From CAZHAM01 sp964530415 (lineage in GTDB: Bacteria > Patescibacteriota > WWE3 > UBA101185 > UBA10185), in the NCBI GenBank assembly GCA_964530415.1, contig CAZHAM010000037.1:1-5558 (forward strand): 5,558 nucleotides of DNA. Reading direction: 5' to 3'. The position numbers and the translations under genes are program-made. The stretch's first letter is position 1. The number at the start of each line of letters is the position of its first letter. This document shows, one piece after another, positions 1-5,082 of the stretch. Below the pieces are notes generated by a model. It was not told the DNA's origin. It saw only the letters and a list, made by a program, of their open reading frames with translations, and made no database searches.

Positions 1-623
1 CTCAGGCAGGTAACGAGCTGTCGCTTTTGATGAACACCATTCCGTCAGAAGACGGGTACCAGGCAACTTTAACTTCGGAAATGGCAGCTATTCATGAGAG
101 GCTTGTTTCAACTCAGAAGTCCGCAATCACAACCGTTGAAGCAATATATCTTCCAGCTGACGATATACTGGATCAGGGAGTGCAGTCAATTTTTGATTAC
201 TTACAATCGAGCGTTGTTTTATCCAGAGACATTTACCAAGAAGGAAGGCTTCCGGCTGTTGATATATTATCTTCGGGTTCAAGCGCACTAAATCCTGAAA
301 TAGTTTCTCCACTACATTACGAGATATCAGTAAAATCCAGGGCGTTGCTAAAGAGTGCCCAATCATTAGAAAGAATTGTAAATTTGGTCGGCGAAGCCGA
401 GCTTTCAGAAGAGGACAAAACTCAGTATAAGAGGTCAATTAAACTCAAAAATTATATGACCCAAAATTTTTATTCCACCGAGGAGCAAACCGGTAAACCA
501 GGCGTTTATGTGCCAACAAACCAAACGGTTGAGGATGTTAAAGATATAATCGGTGGTGTTTATGATCAGCTTACTGAGGATAAGTTTGCAAACATTGGTA
601 GCGCAAGTGAGATTAAAAAATAA
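1..623 (+). CDS. atpD: ATP synthase F1 subunit beta, C-terminal part (partial at 5' end)
   Basis: This is the catalytic beta subunit of F-type ATP synthase, which makes ATP in the membrane-bound F1 head. The reading frame is open from the window edge (first full codon at base 3) to TAA at 621-623, giving 206 residues, roughly the last 45% of a usual ~470-residue protein. The visible start QAGNELSLLMN matches the family stretch after the Walker B region. The next conserved blocks are PSEDGYQATL, the STQKSAITTVEAIYLPADD segment, VVLSRDIYQEGRLPAVD and LNPEIVS. The C-terminal helical domain carries ELSEED, the counterpart of the DELSEED motif that contacts gamma, and then GKPGVYVP. The Walker A and B motifs lie upstream of the window. 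It ends 11 nt before atpC, as expected for the last two genes of an atp operon. Identification is secure. Confidence 0.97.
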   Translation, partial: QAGNELSLLMNTIPSEDGYQATLTSEMAAIHERLVSTQKSAITTVEAIYLPADDILDQGVQSIFDYLQSSVVLSRDIYQEGRLPAVDILSSGSSALNPEIVSPLHYEISVKSRALLKSAQSLERIVNLVGEAELSEEDKTQYKRSIKLKNYMTQNFYSTEEQTGKPGVYVPTNQTVEDVKDIIGGVYDQLTEDKFANIGSASEIKK

Positions 624-634
624 TATGACTAAGT

Positions 635-889
635 ATGAATGAAAATGAAGCATTGCAAGTATACATTAGGAGCAGAAAGAAAGACTATTACAAAGGTCCT
701 GCTTATTCTATAACATCCAAAAATGATAAAGGGGTGTTTGATATTTTGCCATATCACGCAAATTTTATAACTTTGATTAAAGAGACCATAGTTATTGATC
801 AGGACAAAAAATCTCAACAAAAGATTGAAATAAAATCCGGAGTTTTAAGTGTCGCAAGTAATAGGGTAGACGTGTACTTAGATTTATAA
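635..889 (+). CDS. atpC: ATP synthase F1 subunit epsilon, short form without C-terminal helices
   Basis: This is the epsilon subunit of the F1 central stalk, which couples the gamma rotor to the c-ring. It has 84 residues against about 130-140 in most bacteria. The visible fold is the N-terminal beta-sandwich: a GVFDILPYHANFITLI segment (family form FDILPGHANF) at about residues 33-48, and the closing strand IKSGVLSVASNRVDVYL near the end. The two-helix C-terminal domain, which in many bacteria inhibits ATP hydrolysis, is absent, and the gene ends in a clean TAA. Position directly after atpD supports the call. An ATG at 625 hits TGA after five codons, so ATG 635 is the start. No Shine-Dalgarno sequence precedes it, so translation is probably coupled to atpD (inference). 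Confidence 0.9.
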   Translation: MNENEALQVYIRSRKKDYYKGPAYSITSKNDKGVFDILPYHANFITLIKETIVIDQDKKSQQKIEIKSGVLSVASNRVDVYLDL

Positions 890-894
890 GTGGT

Positions 895-1557
895 TTATAA
901 GTCGGAAATATCAACAGCAAATGAGGGCCCCATGCTCGATTTCACAAATGCGTTTTTAATGAGAGTTTCTTTGAGTTTTGACGGCTTGTTTTGCTTAAGA
1001 TTACTCATAATCTCGTTATAATTTTCGACTAAAGCGTTATCTTCAAAGCTGGTCTTTCCCAAAATAGTGTGAATTACAGCAGCATCTTTTTCATTTTTTA
1101 CCTCAACCTTACCCTTTTTAATGAGTGCTACAGCCTTCTCCACGTCATCGGTGACGGTACCTGTCTTTGGGTTTGGCATTACTCCTGCCGGTCCCAATAC
1201 TTTAGCTGCCTTAGCCAATTTAGGCATAAATTTTGATTCAGAAACAATAACGTCGAAGTCAATTTTAGGTCTAAGGACTCCACTTGCGAGTTTATCAATA
1301 TCCGCTTCGGACAGCTCAATATCGGCATTTGGGACTTTGTTTGATGCCAAAACAGCTACTTTTTTAGTTTTGCCTGTTCCGTTTGGAAGGTTAATTGAGA
1401 ATCTAATGTTTTGCTCTTGTTTTTTGGGATCAGTGTTAATGGCCACGTGCAGTTCTACGGTCGAATTAAATTTTTCCTTTGAATAAGCCTTTACCTTTTT
1501 AATTGCCTCTTCGATTTTATAAATTTTTGTGTCCTGTTTAGTTCTTGCAACTGACAT
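895..1557 (-). CDS. rplA: 50S ribosomal protein L1
   Basis: This is large-subunit protein L1, which forms the L1 stalk at the ribosomal E site and in many bacteria represses its own operon by binding the mRNA. It has 220 residues, slightly short of the usual ~230; the deficit is at the N-terminus. The signature GPAGVMPNPKTGTV lies at residues 122-135, between the two halves of domain I. The N-terminal block VELHVAINTDPKKQEQNIR (34-52) corresponds to the family VDVAVNLGIDARKSDQNVR. The C-terminal SSMGPSFAVD matches the family SSTMGPGVKVD. The start is ATG at 1555-1557, 11 nt after the rplK stop, with no recognisable Shine-Dalgarno sequence. It is the last gene of the secE-nusG-rplK-rplA run, and its stop is 5 nt from the convergent atpC stop. 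The rplJ-rplL pair that often follows is not here. Confidence 0.97.
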   Translation of the reverse strand: MSVARTKQDTKIYKIEEAIKKVKAYSKEKFNSTVELHVAINTDPKKQEQNIRFSINLPNGTGKTKKVAVLASNKVPNADIELSEADIDKLASGVLRPKIDFDVIVSESKFMPKLAKAAKVLGPAGVMPNPKTGTVTDDVEKAVALIKKGKVEVKNEKDAAVIHTILGKTSFEDNALVENYNEIMSNLKQNKPSKLKETLIKNAFVKSSMGPSFAVDISDL

Positions 1558-1568
1558 ATTGAATAATT

Positions 1569-2012
1569 TTAATTTTCTACCTCTATACCCATCGATCTTG
1601 CAGTTCCTGATATTACTTTGACGGCGTTTGCGAGCTCCTTGGTGTTTAAATCGGGCATTTTAGTTTTAGCAATTTCTTCGATCTGCGACTTGGATAGTTT
1701 ACCCTTTTTATCTTTGTTTGGCACAGAAGAGCCTTTGTCTATTTTGAGCGCTTTCTTAATTAGATGAGTTGTAACAGGCGTCTTTGTAATAAAAGTAAAT
1801 GATCTATCTTCAAAAACAGTCATAACTACCGGAATAACATCGTCCCCCATAGCTTGTGTTTTTGCGTTAAATTCCTTGCAGAATTCCATAATTGCAACAC
1901 CGTGCTGACCCAGTGCAGGTCCGATTGGAGGTGCCGGCGTAGCTTTACCAGCCACAATAGCCAGTTTGACGTATGCTTTTATTTTTTTCTTACCTTTAGT
2001 TGGTGCTGCCAT
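1569..2012 (-). CDS. rplK: 50S ribosomal protein L11
   Basis: L11 binds 23S rRNA at the GTPase-associated centre, where it helps translation factors act and supports stringent-response signalling. The 147-residue length is normal. The N-terminal domain holds the proline-rich switch KATPAPPIGPALGQHG (23-38), where thiostrepton-type antibiotics bind, then IMEFCKEFNAKT (41-52). The C-terminal rRNA-binding domain ends in DLNTKELANAVKVISGTARS followed by MGIEV (121-145), a close family match. The start ATG is at 2010-2012, preceded by GAGGA, one of only two good ribosome binding sites in the window. It lies 32 nt downstream of the nusG stop. Confidence 0.98.
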   Translation of the reverse strand: MAAPTKGKKKIKAYVKLAIVAGKATPAPPIGPALGQHGVAIMEFCKEFNAKTQAMGDDVIPVVMTVFEDRSFTFITKTPVTTHLIKKALKIDKGSSVPNKDKKGKLSKSQIEEIAKTKMPDLNTKELANAVKVISGTARSMGIEVEN

Positions 2013-2018
2013 AATAAT

Positions 2019-2023
2019 TCCTC
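2019..2023 (-). promoter_or_regulatory. Shine-Dalgarno site of rplK
   Basis: On the minus strand GAGGA ends 6 nt before the rplK ATG, a good match to the anti-Shine-Dalgarno sequence at a workable distance. It stands out because atpC, rplA, nusG, secE, the M50 protease and folD have no comparable site. It shows that this organism still uses the signal at some internal operon genes. Confidence 0.75.
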
Positions 2024-2044
2024 GATATAAGCTTTGTTAGGATA

Positions 2045-2857
2045 CTATATTCTATTAACCTGTGCAAAGTCTAATTCTACAGGTGTTTCCCTACCAAAAA
2101 CTGAAACTAATACTTTTACTTTTCCTTGCTCATCGTTAACCTCGTCAACCTTGCCTAAAAAGTCTCTAAAAGGACCTTCGTTGATTTTAATCGAATCTCC
2201 AACCTTAAACTTAGCTTCGAATTTAGGAGCCTCGATCTTTGTAAATCTCATCAATTCTTTTACTTCTGAGTTGCTCAGCGGAGTAGGGGTTGATCCCATA
2301 CCAACAAAACCTGTTACACCTGGTGTGGATCTAACAACATACCAAGTATCGTCGTCCATCAACATTTGAGCCATTAAATATCCGGGGTAAAGCTTTTCTT
2401 CAACAGATCTCTTTCTACCTTCTGTGACAACAATTTTTTGTTGCTGAGGCACGTATAATTTAAAAATTCTATCTGTGTATCCTCCGGCTTCTGCTCTTTG
2501 CTTAAGTGTTACTGAAACTTTATTTTCGTGGCCGGAATATGTATGAACAACGTACCATCTTGCATCAGGATGAACATTTGAGTTGATTACGATTACACCT
2601 TCCTCGTCATTTTTAGCACTGTCTTTTGAATCGTCGTCTGTCGTTTCGGTCACCGAATCGTCCTCAGTTGCTTCCTGCACTGTATCTTCTGTGTCTGTGT
2701 CGGTTTCTGCTTCGGATGCGGAGTCAGAGGCGGAGTCAGAAGTATCATCGGAAGTACTGCCCACATCTGTGTCTGAGCTTCCTGATACAGCTTTAGTGGC
2801 CTCTTCGTCAGGATCCACGTTAGTATTTGTTAAATTTTGGTCTAATTTGTCTTTCAT
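2045..2857 (-). CDS. nusG: Transcription termination/antitermination factor NusG with long acidic N-terminal extension
   Basis: NusG rides on RNA polymerase, raises elongation processivity, and links it to Rho or to the ribosome through its KOW domain. The protein has 270 residues; classical NusG has about 180. Residues 1 to ~96 are an extra tail, low in complexity and dominated by Ser, Asp, Glu and Thr (for example TSDDTSDSASDSASEAE at 36-52), probably disordered. The NGN domain starts at RWYVVHTYSGHENKV (100-114) and includes VEEKLYPGYLMAQM (152-165) and TPGVTGFVG (178-186). The KOW domain covers about 217-270, with FKVGDSIKINEGPF (217-230) and a final VELDFAQVNRI. The stop is TAG at 2045-2047. 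The start is ATG at 2855-2857, 5 nt after the secE stop, with only a weak purine stretch upstream. The long tail is read through in one uninterrupted frame. Confidence 0.96.
   Translation of the reverse strand: MKDKLDQNLTNTNVDPDEEATKAVSGSSDTDVGSTSDDTSDSASDSASEAETDTDTEDTVQEATEDDSVTETTDDDSKDSAKNDEEGVIVINSNVHPDARWYVVHTYSGHENKVSVTLKQRAEAGGYTDRIFKLYVPQQQKIVVTEGRKRSVEEKLYPGYLMAQMLMDDDTWYVVRSTPGVTGFVGMGSTPTPLSNSEVKELMRFTKIEAPKFEAKFKVGDSIKINEGPFRDFLGKVDEVNDEQGKVKVLVSVFGRETPVELDFAQVNRI
2718..2740. repeat. Two-copy 12-bp-period tandem repeat inside the acidic tail of nusG
   Basis: The 11-mer GCGGAGTCAGA occurs at 2718-2728 and again at 2730-2740, a 12-bp period. On the coding (minus) strand it encodes repeated Ser-Asp-Ser-Ala units. 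It lies in a wider run of simple Ser/Asp/Glu/Thr codons. Repeat slippage in frame could have lengthened the tail (inference). Confidence 0.6.
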
Positions 2858-2862
2858 AGCTT

Positions 2863-3045
2863 TTAATTAATAAGTAAAGATAACAATTCTGTGAATACAT
2901 AGTCAAATAGAGAAATAAACAACCCCACACCTATGCTGACCCCGATAACATAAGCCGTAAGCCTCATTGTTTCCTGCCTATTTGGCCATTGCACTCTTTT
3001 AATTTCGTCAATGGAGTCTTTTACGTAGTTGATTACTTTATCCAC
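2863..3045 (-). CDS. secE: Preprotein translocase subunit SecE
   Basis: SecE is the small subunit of the SecYEG channel; it clamps SecY together in the inner membrane. The 60-residue length matches the minimal single-helix form found in most bacteria. An amphipathic N-terminal helix (NYVKDSIDEIKRVQ) leads into the conserved WPNRQET (about 20-26), followed by one membrane helix at about 30-52. It sits directly upstream of nusG, the usual bacterial order. The start is GTG at 3043-3045. Reading upstream in frame there is no ATG, GTG or TTG before a stop at 3067-3069, and the next in-frame ATG (residue 27) would remove the conserved motif, so GTG is well supported. There is no Shine-Dalgarno sequence, and a -10-like TAAAAT ends 7 nt upstream, suggesting a leaderless mRNA. 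Confidence 0.94.
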   Translation of the reverse strand: MDKVINYVKDSIDEIKRVQWPNRQETMRLTAYVIGVSIGVGLFISLFDYVFTELLSLLIN

Positions 3046-3052
3046 GAAGGGG

Positions 3053-3081
3053 ATTTTAACATGTTTTTATGGCCAAATAAA
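3053..3081 (-). promoter_or_regulatory. Putative promoter of the secE-nusG-rplK-rplA operon, leaderless arrangement
   Basis: Read on the minus strand, a -10 candidate TAAAAT (complement of 3053-3058; 5 of 6 to TATAAT) is followed by the 7 nt CCCCTTC and then the GTG start of secE. The hexamer 17 nt upstream is TTTATT (3 of 6 to TTGACA), so the -35 is weak. With usual initiation about 7 nt after the -10, transcription would begin at or one base before the GTG. Confidence 0.5.
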
Positions 3082-3093
3082 GAGAGAATCCGC

Positions 3094-3122
3094 AAGACTT
3101 ATGTTTAAAGCCGATGTATAAT
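3094..3122 (+). promoter_or_regulatory. Putative promoter of the M50 protease gene, leaderless arrangement
   Basis: A perfect TATAAT lies at 3117-3122, followed by 7 nt and then the ATG at 3130. The -35 position with a 17-nt spacer (3094-3099) reads AAGACT, a poor match. Predicted initiation falls at or next to the A of the ATG, leaving no room for a ribosome binding site. This promoter faces away from the secE promoter inside an 84-bp divergent region. Confidence 0.55.
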
Positions 3123-3129
3123 TGTGCGT

Positions 3130-3744
3130 ATGTTTGGACTGTTTCAACTATTATCTGAAAACCCGCTAGTTTTTGTACTAGTAGTTCTGGCGCTTGTTTT
3201 ATCGATTACTATTCACGAGTTTGCACACGCTTATGTTGCAACAAAACTGGGGGATAACACTGCCAAAGATTTGGGACGGGTAAGCTTAAATCCTCTAGCA
3301 CATTTAGATCCGATTGGTACTTTAATGCTCGTATTTGTAGGGTTTGGATGGGGAAAACCGGTTCCTTTTAATCCGTACGCCTTAAAAAATCCAAAAGTTG
3401 ACAGCGCGTTAATATCCGTGGCAGGTCCGATTTCTAATTTTATACTAGCGATTATACTTGCAGTAATAGCAAAATTCGTTAATCCTGACGGCATATTCTT
3501 CGCTTTTATATATTTGACGATTTTTTACAATTTAATTCTCGGAATCTTTAATTTGATTCCTTTGCATCCGTTAGATGGTTTCAAAGTAGTGTACGGAATT
3601 TTACCTCAGAATCTCGCGTGGCAATGGCAGCAAACCGAGCAGTACGGTATTTACGTATTAATGTTGTTAGTACTCACCAGGTCTACAGGTGCATTTATAA
3701 CACCCCTGATAAACTTTGGTATGAGCATTTTAGGTTTAAGCTAG
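3130..3744 (+). CDS. Site-2-protease-like zinc metalloprotease (peptidase family M50)
   Basis: This is a multi-pass membrane metalloprotease of the M50/site-2-protease group, which cuts substrates within or near the membrane. The 204-residue size and lack of a PDZ domain fit the compact, soluble-domain-free subgroup common in bacteria. The zinc motif HEFAH is at residues 29-33 (His29, Glu30, His33) within the first helix after FVLVVLALVLSITI. Then come GKPVPFNP (75-82), SVAGPISNFILA (96-107), and the third-ligand motif NLIPLHPLDG (141-150), with Asp149 as the likely third zinc ligand. About four to five hydrophobic helices are visible. ATG 3130 is preferred over the in-frame GTG at 3124 because TATAAT ends 7 nt before it. 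The substrate cannot be told from the sequence, and the gene is not in an evident operon. Confidence 0.93.
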   Translation: MFGLFQLLSENPLVFVLVVLALVLSITIHEFAHAYVATKLGDNTAKDLGRVSLNPLAHLDPIGTLMLVFVGFGWGKPVPFNPYALKNPKVDSALISVAGPISNFILAIILAVIAKFVNPDGIFFAFIYLTIFYNLILGIFNLIPLHPLDGFKVVYGILPQNLAWQWQQTEQYGIYVLMLLVLTRSTGAFITPLINFGMSILGLS

Positions 3745-3824
3745 TACATTTTTTCCTTATACTAAAGCATTATTTTTGTGCCGGTTATTTGCTGTTATTC
3801 AAATGAAATCCTGTTGCTTCGAAA

Positions 3825-3853
3825 TTGACTGCAGTTAAGTTTTTGATTAATAT
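3825..3853 (+). promoter_or_regulatory. Putative sigma70-type promoter in front of the structured RNA
   Basis: A -35 TTGACT (3825-3830, 5 of 6) is separated by exactly 17 nt from TAATAT (3848-3853, 4 of 6). An alternative -10 is TATGAT at 3851-3856 (5 of 6, but with a 20-nt spacer). Either predicts a start at about 3860-3863, just upstream of the folded segment. No good open reading frame follows. Confidence 0.5.
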
Positions 3854-3859
3854 GATATT

Positions 3860-4055
3860 AAGATATCATCCGATATCAGGAGCCAAGAGGCTCGCCTGGT
3901 GTGCGCGTTAAGATCGGGATAAACTGTCAATTTCTCAGCACCGTTGCTGTTGGGATTGTAGATTGCACTTTCGTAAGGACTTGCATCGTATCCCATTTAT
4001 AAATAAACGGGTAGACGGTCCGTTCATACGACACATCGGGGCGATTTTATTTTTT
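3860..4055 (+). ncRNA. Candidate structured noncoding RNA, family not recognised
   Basis: The 384-bp gap between the protease gene and folD contains no convincing ORF, but it does contain dense complementary segments. A long-range closing stem pairs 3893-3905 (CGCCTGGTGTGCG) with 4029-4043 (CGACACATCGGGGCG), with two single-base bulges and two G-U pairs. Inside it are hairpins CAGCA/TGCTG (3936-3940 with 3945-3949, loop CCGT), TGGGAT/ATCCCA (3951-3956 with 3990-3995), extended inward by TGCA/TGCA and a CTT-TCGT-AAG tip, and AACGG/CCGTT (4006-4010 with 4020-4024). A further hairpin GAGCC-AAGA-GGCTC lies at 3880-3893, sharing base 3893 with the closing stem. A promoter precedes it and a T-rich tract (4045-4055) follows. 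One long closing stem, an open middle and an apical hairpin resemble 6S RNA in size and topology, but I see no diagnostic 6S sequence. A leader element for folD is less likely because of the terminators and the folD promoter. Confidence 0.55.
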
Positions 4056-4064
4056 AATAACTCC

Positions 4065-4097
4065 AAAACCTCACCTTTAAGTGGGGTTTTCCTTTTT
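4065..4097 (+). terminator. Rho-independent terminator upstream of folD
   Basis: AAAACCTCAC (4065-4074) pairs with GTGGGGTTTT (4081-4090) as an uninterrupted 10-bp stem with one G-U pair and a 6-nt loop, followed by CC and five Ts (4093-4097). It ends transcription coming from the structured RNA and possibly from the protease gene. The stem is also A-rich on its left side, so some action in the reverse direction is possible. Confidence 0.85.
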
Positions 4098-4121
4098 AAT
4101 TTAACCGTTTTAAATTATACT
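4093..4121 (+). promoter_or_regulatory. Putative promoter of folD, leaderless arrangement
   Basis: TATACT (4116-4121, 5 of 6) is followed by exactly 7 nt and then ATG at 4129. The -35 position with a 17-nt spacer reads TTTTTA (4093-4098), weak and overlapping the T-tract of the preceding terminator. Predicted initiation is at or just before the start codon, and no Shine-Dalgarno sequence is present. Confidence 0.55.
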
Positions 4122-4128
4122 TAGGCAC

Positions 4129-4932
4129 ATGAATTTCTATGACCCCAAAAATCAAGTCGAAAAATTGGAGAATGAAATTAGTAATTTTTTAAGCTTAAAT
4201 AAGTCGGTGGGGGAGTTGGCGATTGTTATGGTTGGGAAAAACGAGGCATCACAAAAATTCACATTACTAAAGCAGAAACTATGTTTAAAATTAGGTATTA
4301 CAGCAGTCATTTATTATATAGAGGAAGCACTTGAGGATGAGAAAATTGCCTCACAAATAAATGAAATTTTTGAAAAACCTGAGACTGCCGGGGGAATAAT
4401 CCAGCTACCGTTACCGCGTCCGAGTTTAAAAAGTATTCTAAACCTAATTCCATTTAATAAGGACATAGATCTACTTTCGAGTAAAAGCTTAGATCAGTTT
4501 TATTCCGGAAATTTTACAAAACTCTCTCCCGTGGTACGTGCAACTCAGGACTTTATGTTACAAAATAGGATAAACTATGAAAACCAAAGAATCACATTAA
4601 TTGGCAGAGGTGATCTAGTTGGACGTCCGTTGGAGTGGTTTTTTACTAGCAAAGGAGCTAAAACAAAGGTTGTTGACGACTACAAAACAGGTCAAAAATT
4701 AGAATGTGGTATATTAGTTTTAAGCGCAGGGGTCCCCAATCTTGTGAGCGGAGAAGATATTTCTACTAACGCTTTTGTAATTGATTTTGGTTCCACTGTC
4801 GTTGAAAACAAAACGATAGGAGATTTAAATTTAAATAGTCAATTAGAACATTTGGGCTGTGTTTCTCCGTCTCCCGGAGGAATGGGCCCTTTAGTTGTAA
4901 GATATCTCCTTAAAAACTTTTTGGGTTTGTAG
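4129..4932 (+). CDS. folD: Bifunctional methylenetetrahydrofolate dehydrogenase/cyclohydrolase FolD, divergent
   Basis: FolD interconverts 5,10-methylene-, 5,10-methenyl- and 10-formyl-tetrahydrofolate in the cytoplasm, supplying one-carbon units. The protein has 267 residues against about 285. Family blocks visible are IVMVGKNEASQKF (32-44), GGIIQLPLPRP (88-98), NKDIDLL (110-116), IGRGDLVGRPL (158-168, the dinucleotide-binding region) and SPSPGGMGPLVVRYLLKN (246-263). By alignment to the E. coli enzyme, the catalytic Lys is kept (Lys48), as are the Gln of QLPLP (Gln92) and the Asp of KDID (Asp114). The active-site Tyr is replaced by Phe44, the Gly after the Asp by Leu115, and the usual PCTP segment by SPVVRAT (133-139). 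The fold is clear, but one of the two activities may be altered (inference). It has its own promoter and stands alone. Confidence 0.88.
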   Translation: MNFYDPKNQVEKLENEISNFLSLNKSVGELAIVMVGKNEASQKFTLLKQKLCLKLGITAVIYYIEEALEDEKIASQINEIFEKPETAGGIIQLPLPRPSLKSILNLIPFNKDIDLLSSKSLDQFYSGNFTKLSPVVRATQDFMLQNRINYENQRITLIGRGDLVGRPLEWFFTSKGAKTKVVDDYKTGQKLECGILVLSAGVPNLVSGEDISTNAFVIDFGSTVVENKTIGDLNLNSQLEHLGCVSPSPGGMGPLVVRYLLKNFLGL

Positions 4933-4979
4933 AATCAGGTAAAGTATCCTTTCACGTTTTTATTTTTATTCCGTGCGTT

Positions 4980-5060
4980 TAAAATCTATCACTTTAATAT
5001 GTGCATTGACAGAGATTGCTCTTATAAGTTGTCAATCACTGCATGAGTGTGATAGTTTTA
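4980..5060. repeat. 81-nt nested inverted repeat between folD and the Ntn-hydrolase gene
   Basis: The outer arms TAAAA-T-CTATCAC (4980-4992) and GTGATAG-TTTTA (5049-5060) are complementary apart from one bulged T. Inside, GCATTGACA (5003-5011) pairs with TGTCAAT-CACT-GCA (5030-5043) with a 4-nt bulge. The 18-nt loop holds the palindrome CTTATAAG (5021-5028). The rest of 4933-4979 is T-rich without a clear gene. It could be the folD terminator (weak T-tract), a structured RNA, or a DNA site for a protein; the sequence does not decide. Confidence 0.6.
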
Positions 5061-5082
5061 ATCCAATCGCGTCCACGTGTTG

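Noticed and set aside
1121..1486. Plus-strand 121-residue open frame inside rplA, and similar long antisense frames in nusG and the M50 gene
   Set aside because: These are antisense shadows of well-conserved proteins; their translations are low-complexity or unlike any family, and they have no start signals.
3124..3129. GTG at 3124 as the start of the M50 protease
   Set aside because: It lies 1 nt after the TATAAT hexamer, upstream of the predicted transcription start, while ATG 3130 fits the promoter spacing shared with two other genes.
3860..4055. tRNA, tmRNA, RNase P RNA or SRP RNA in the folD upstream gap
   Set aside because: No T-loop GGTTCRA signature, no tmRNA acceptor ends, no RNase P core motifs such as GAGGAAAGTCC, and no SRP GGAAG/AGCA tetraloop-domain pattern were found.
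3860..4055. Firm assignment of the structured segment as 6S RNA
   Set aside because: Only size and coarse topology agree; no diagnostic bases could be verified by eye, so it is left unnamed.
4035..4055. Separate mini-terminator ATCG-GGG-CGAT followed by a T-tract
   Set aside because: The 4-bp stem competes with the longer closing stem of the RNA and is weak alone; the T-tract is treated as the end of that RNA instead.
4953..4975. Hairpin CACG/CGTG around a T-rich loop as the folD terminator
   Set aside because: Four base pairs with a 15-nt loop and no following T-tract is not enough to support a terminator.
5006..5028. Perfect TTGACA (5006-5011) followed by TATAAG (5023-5028), read as a promoter
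   Set aside because: The spacer is only 11 nt, too short for sigma70-type RNA polymerase, and the TTGACA is explained as an arm of the inverted repeat.
4980..5060. Integron attC site
   Set aside because: The outer ends lack the expected RYYYAAC and GTTRRRY core motifs, and no integrase or cassette array is visible.
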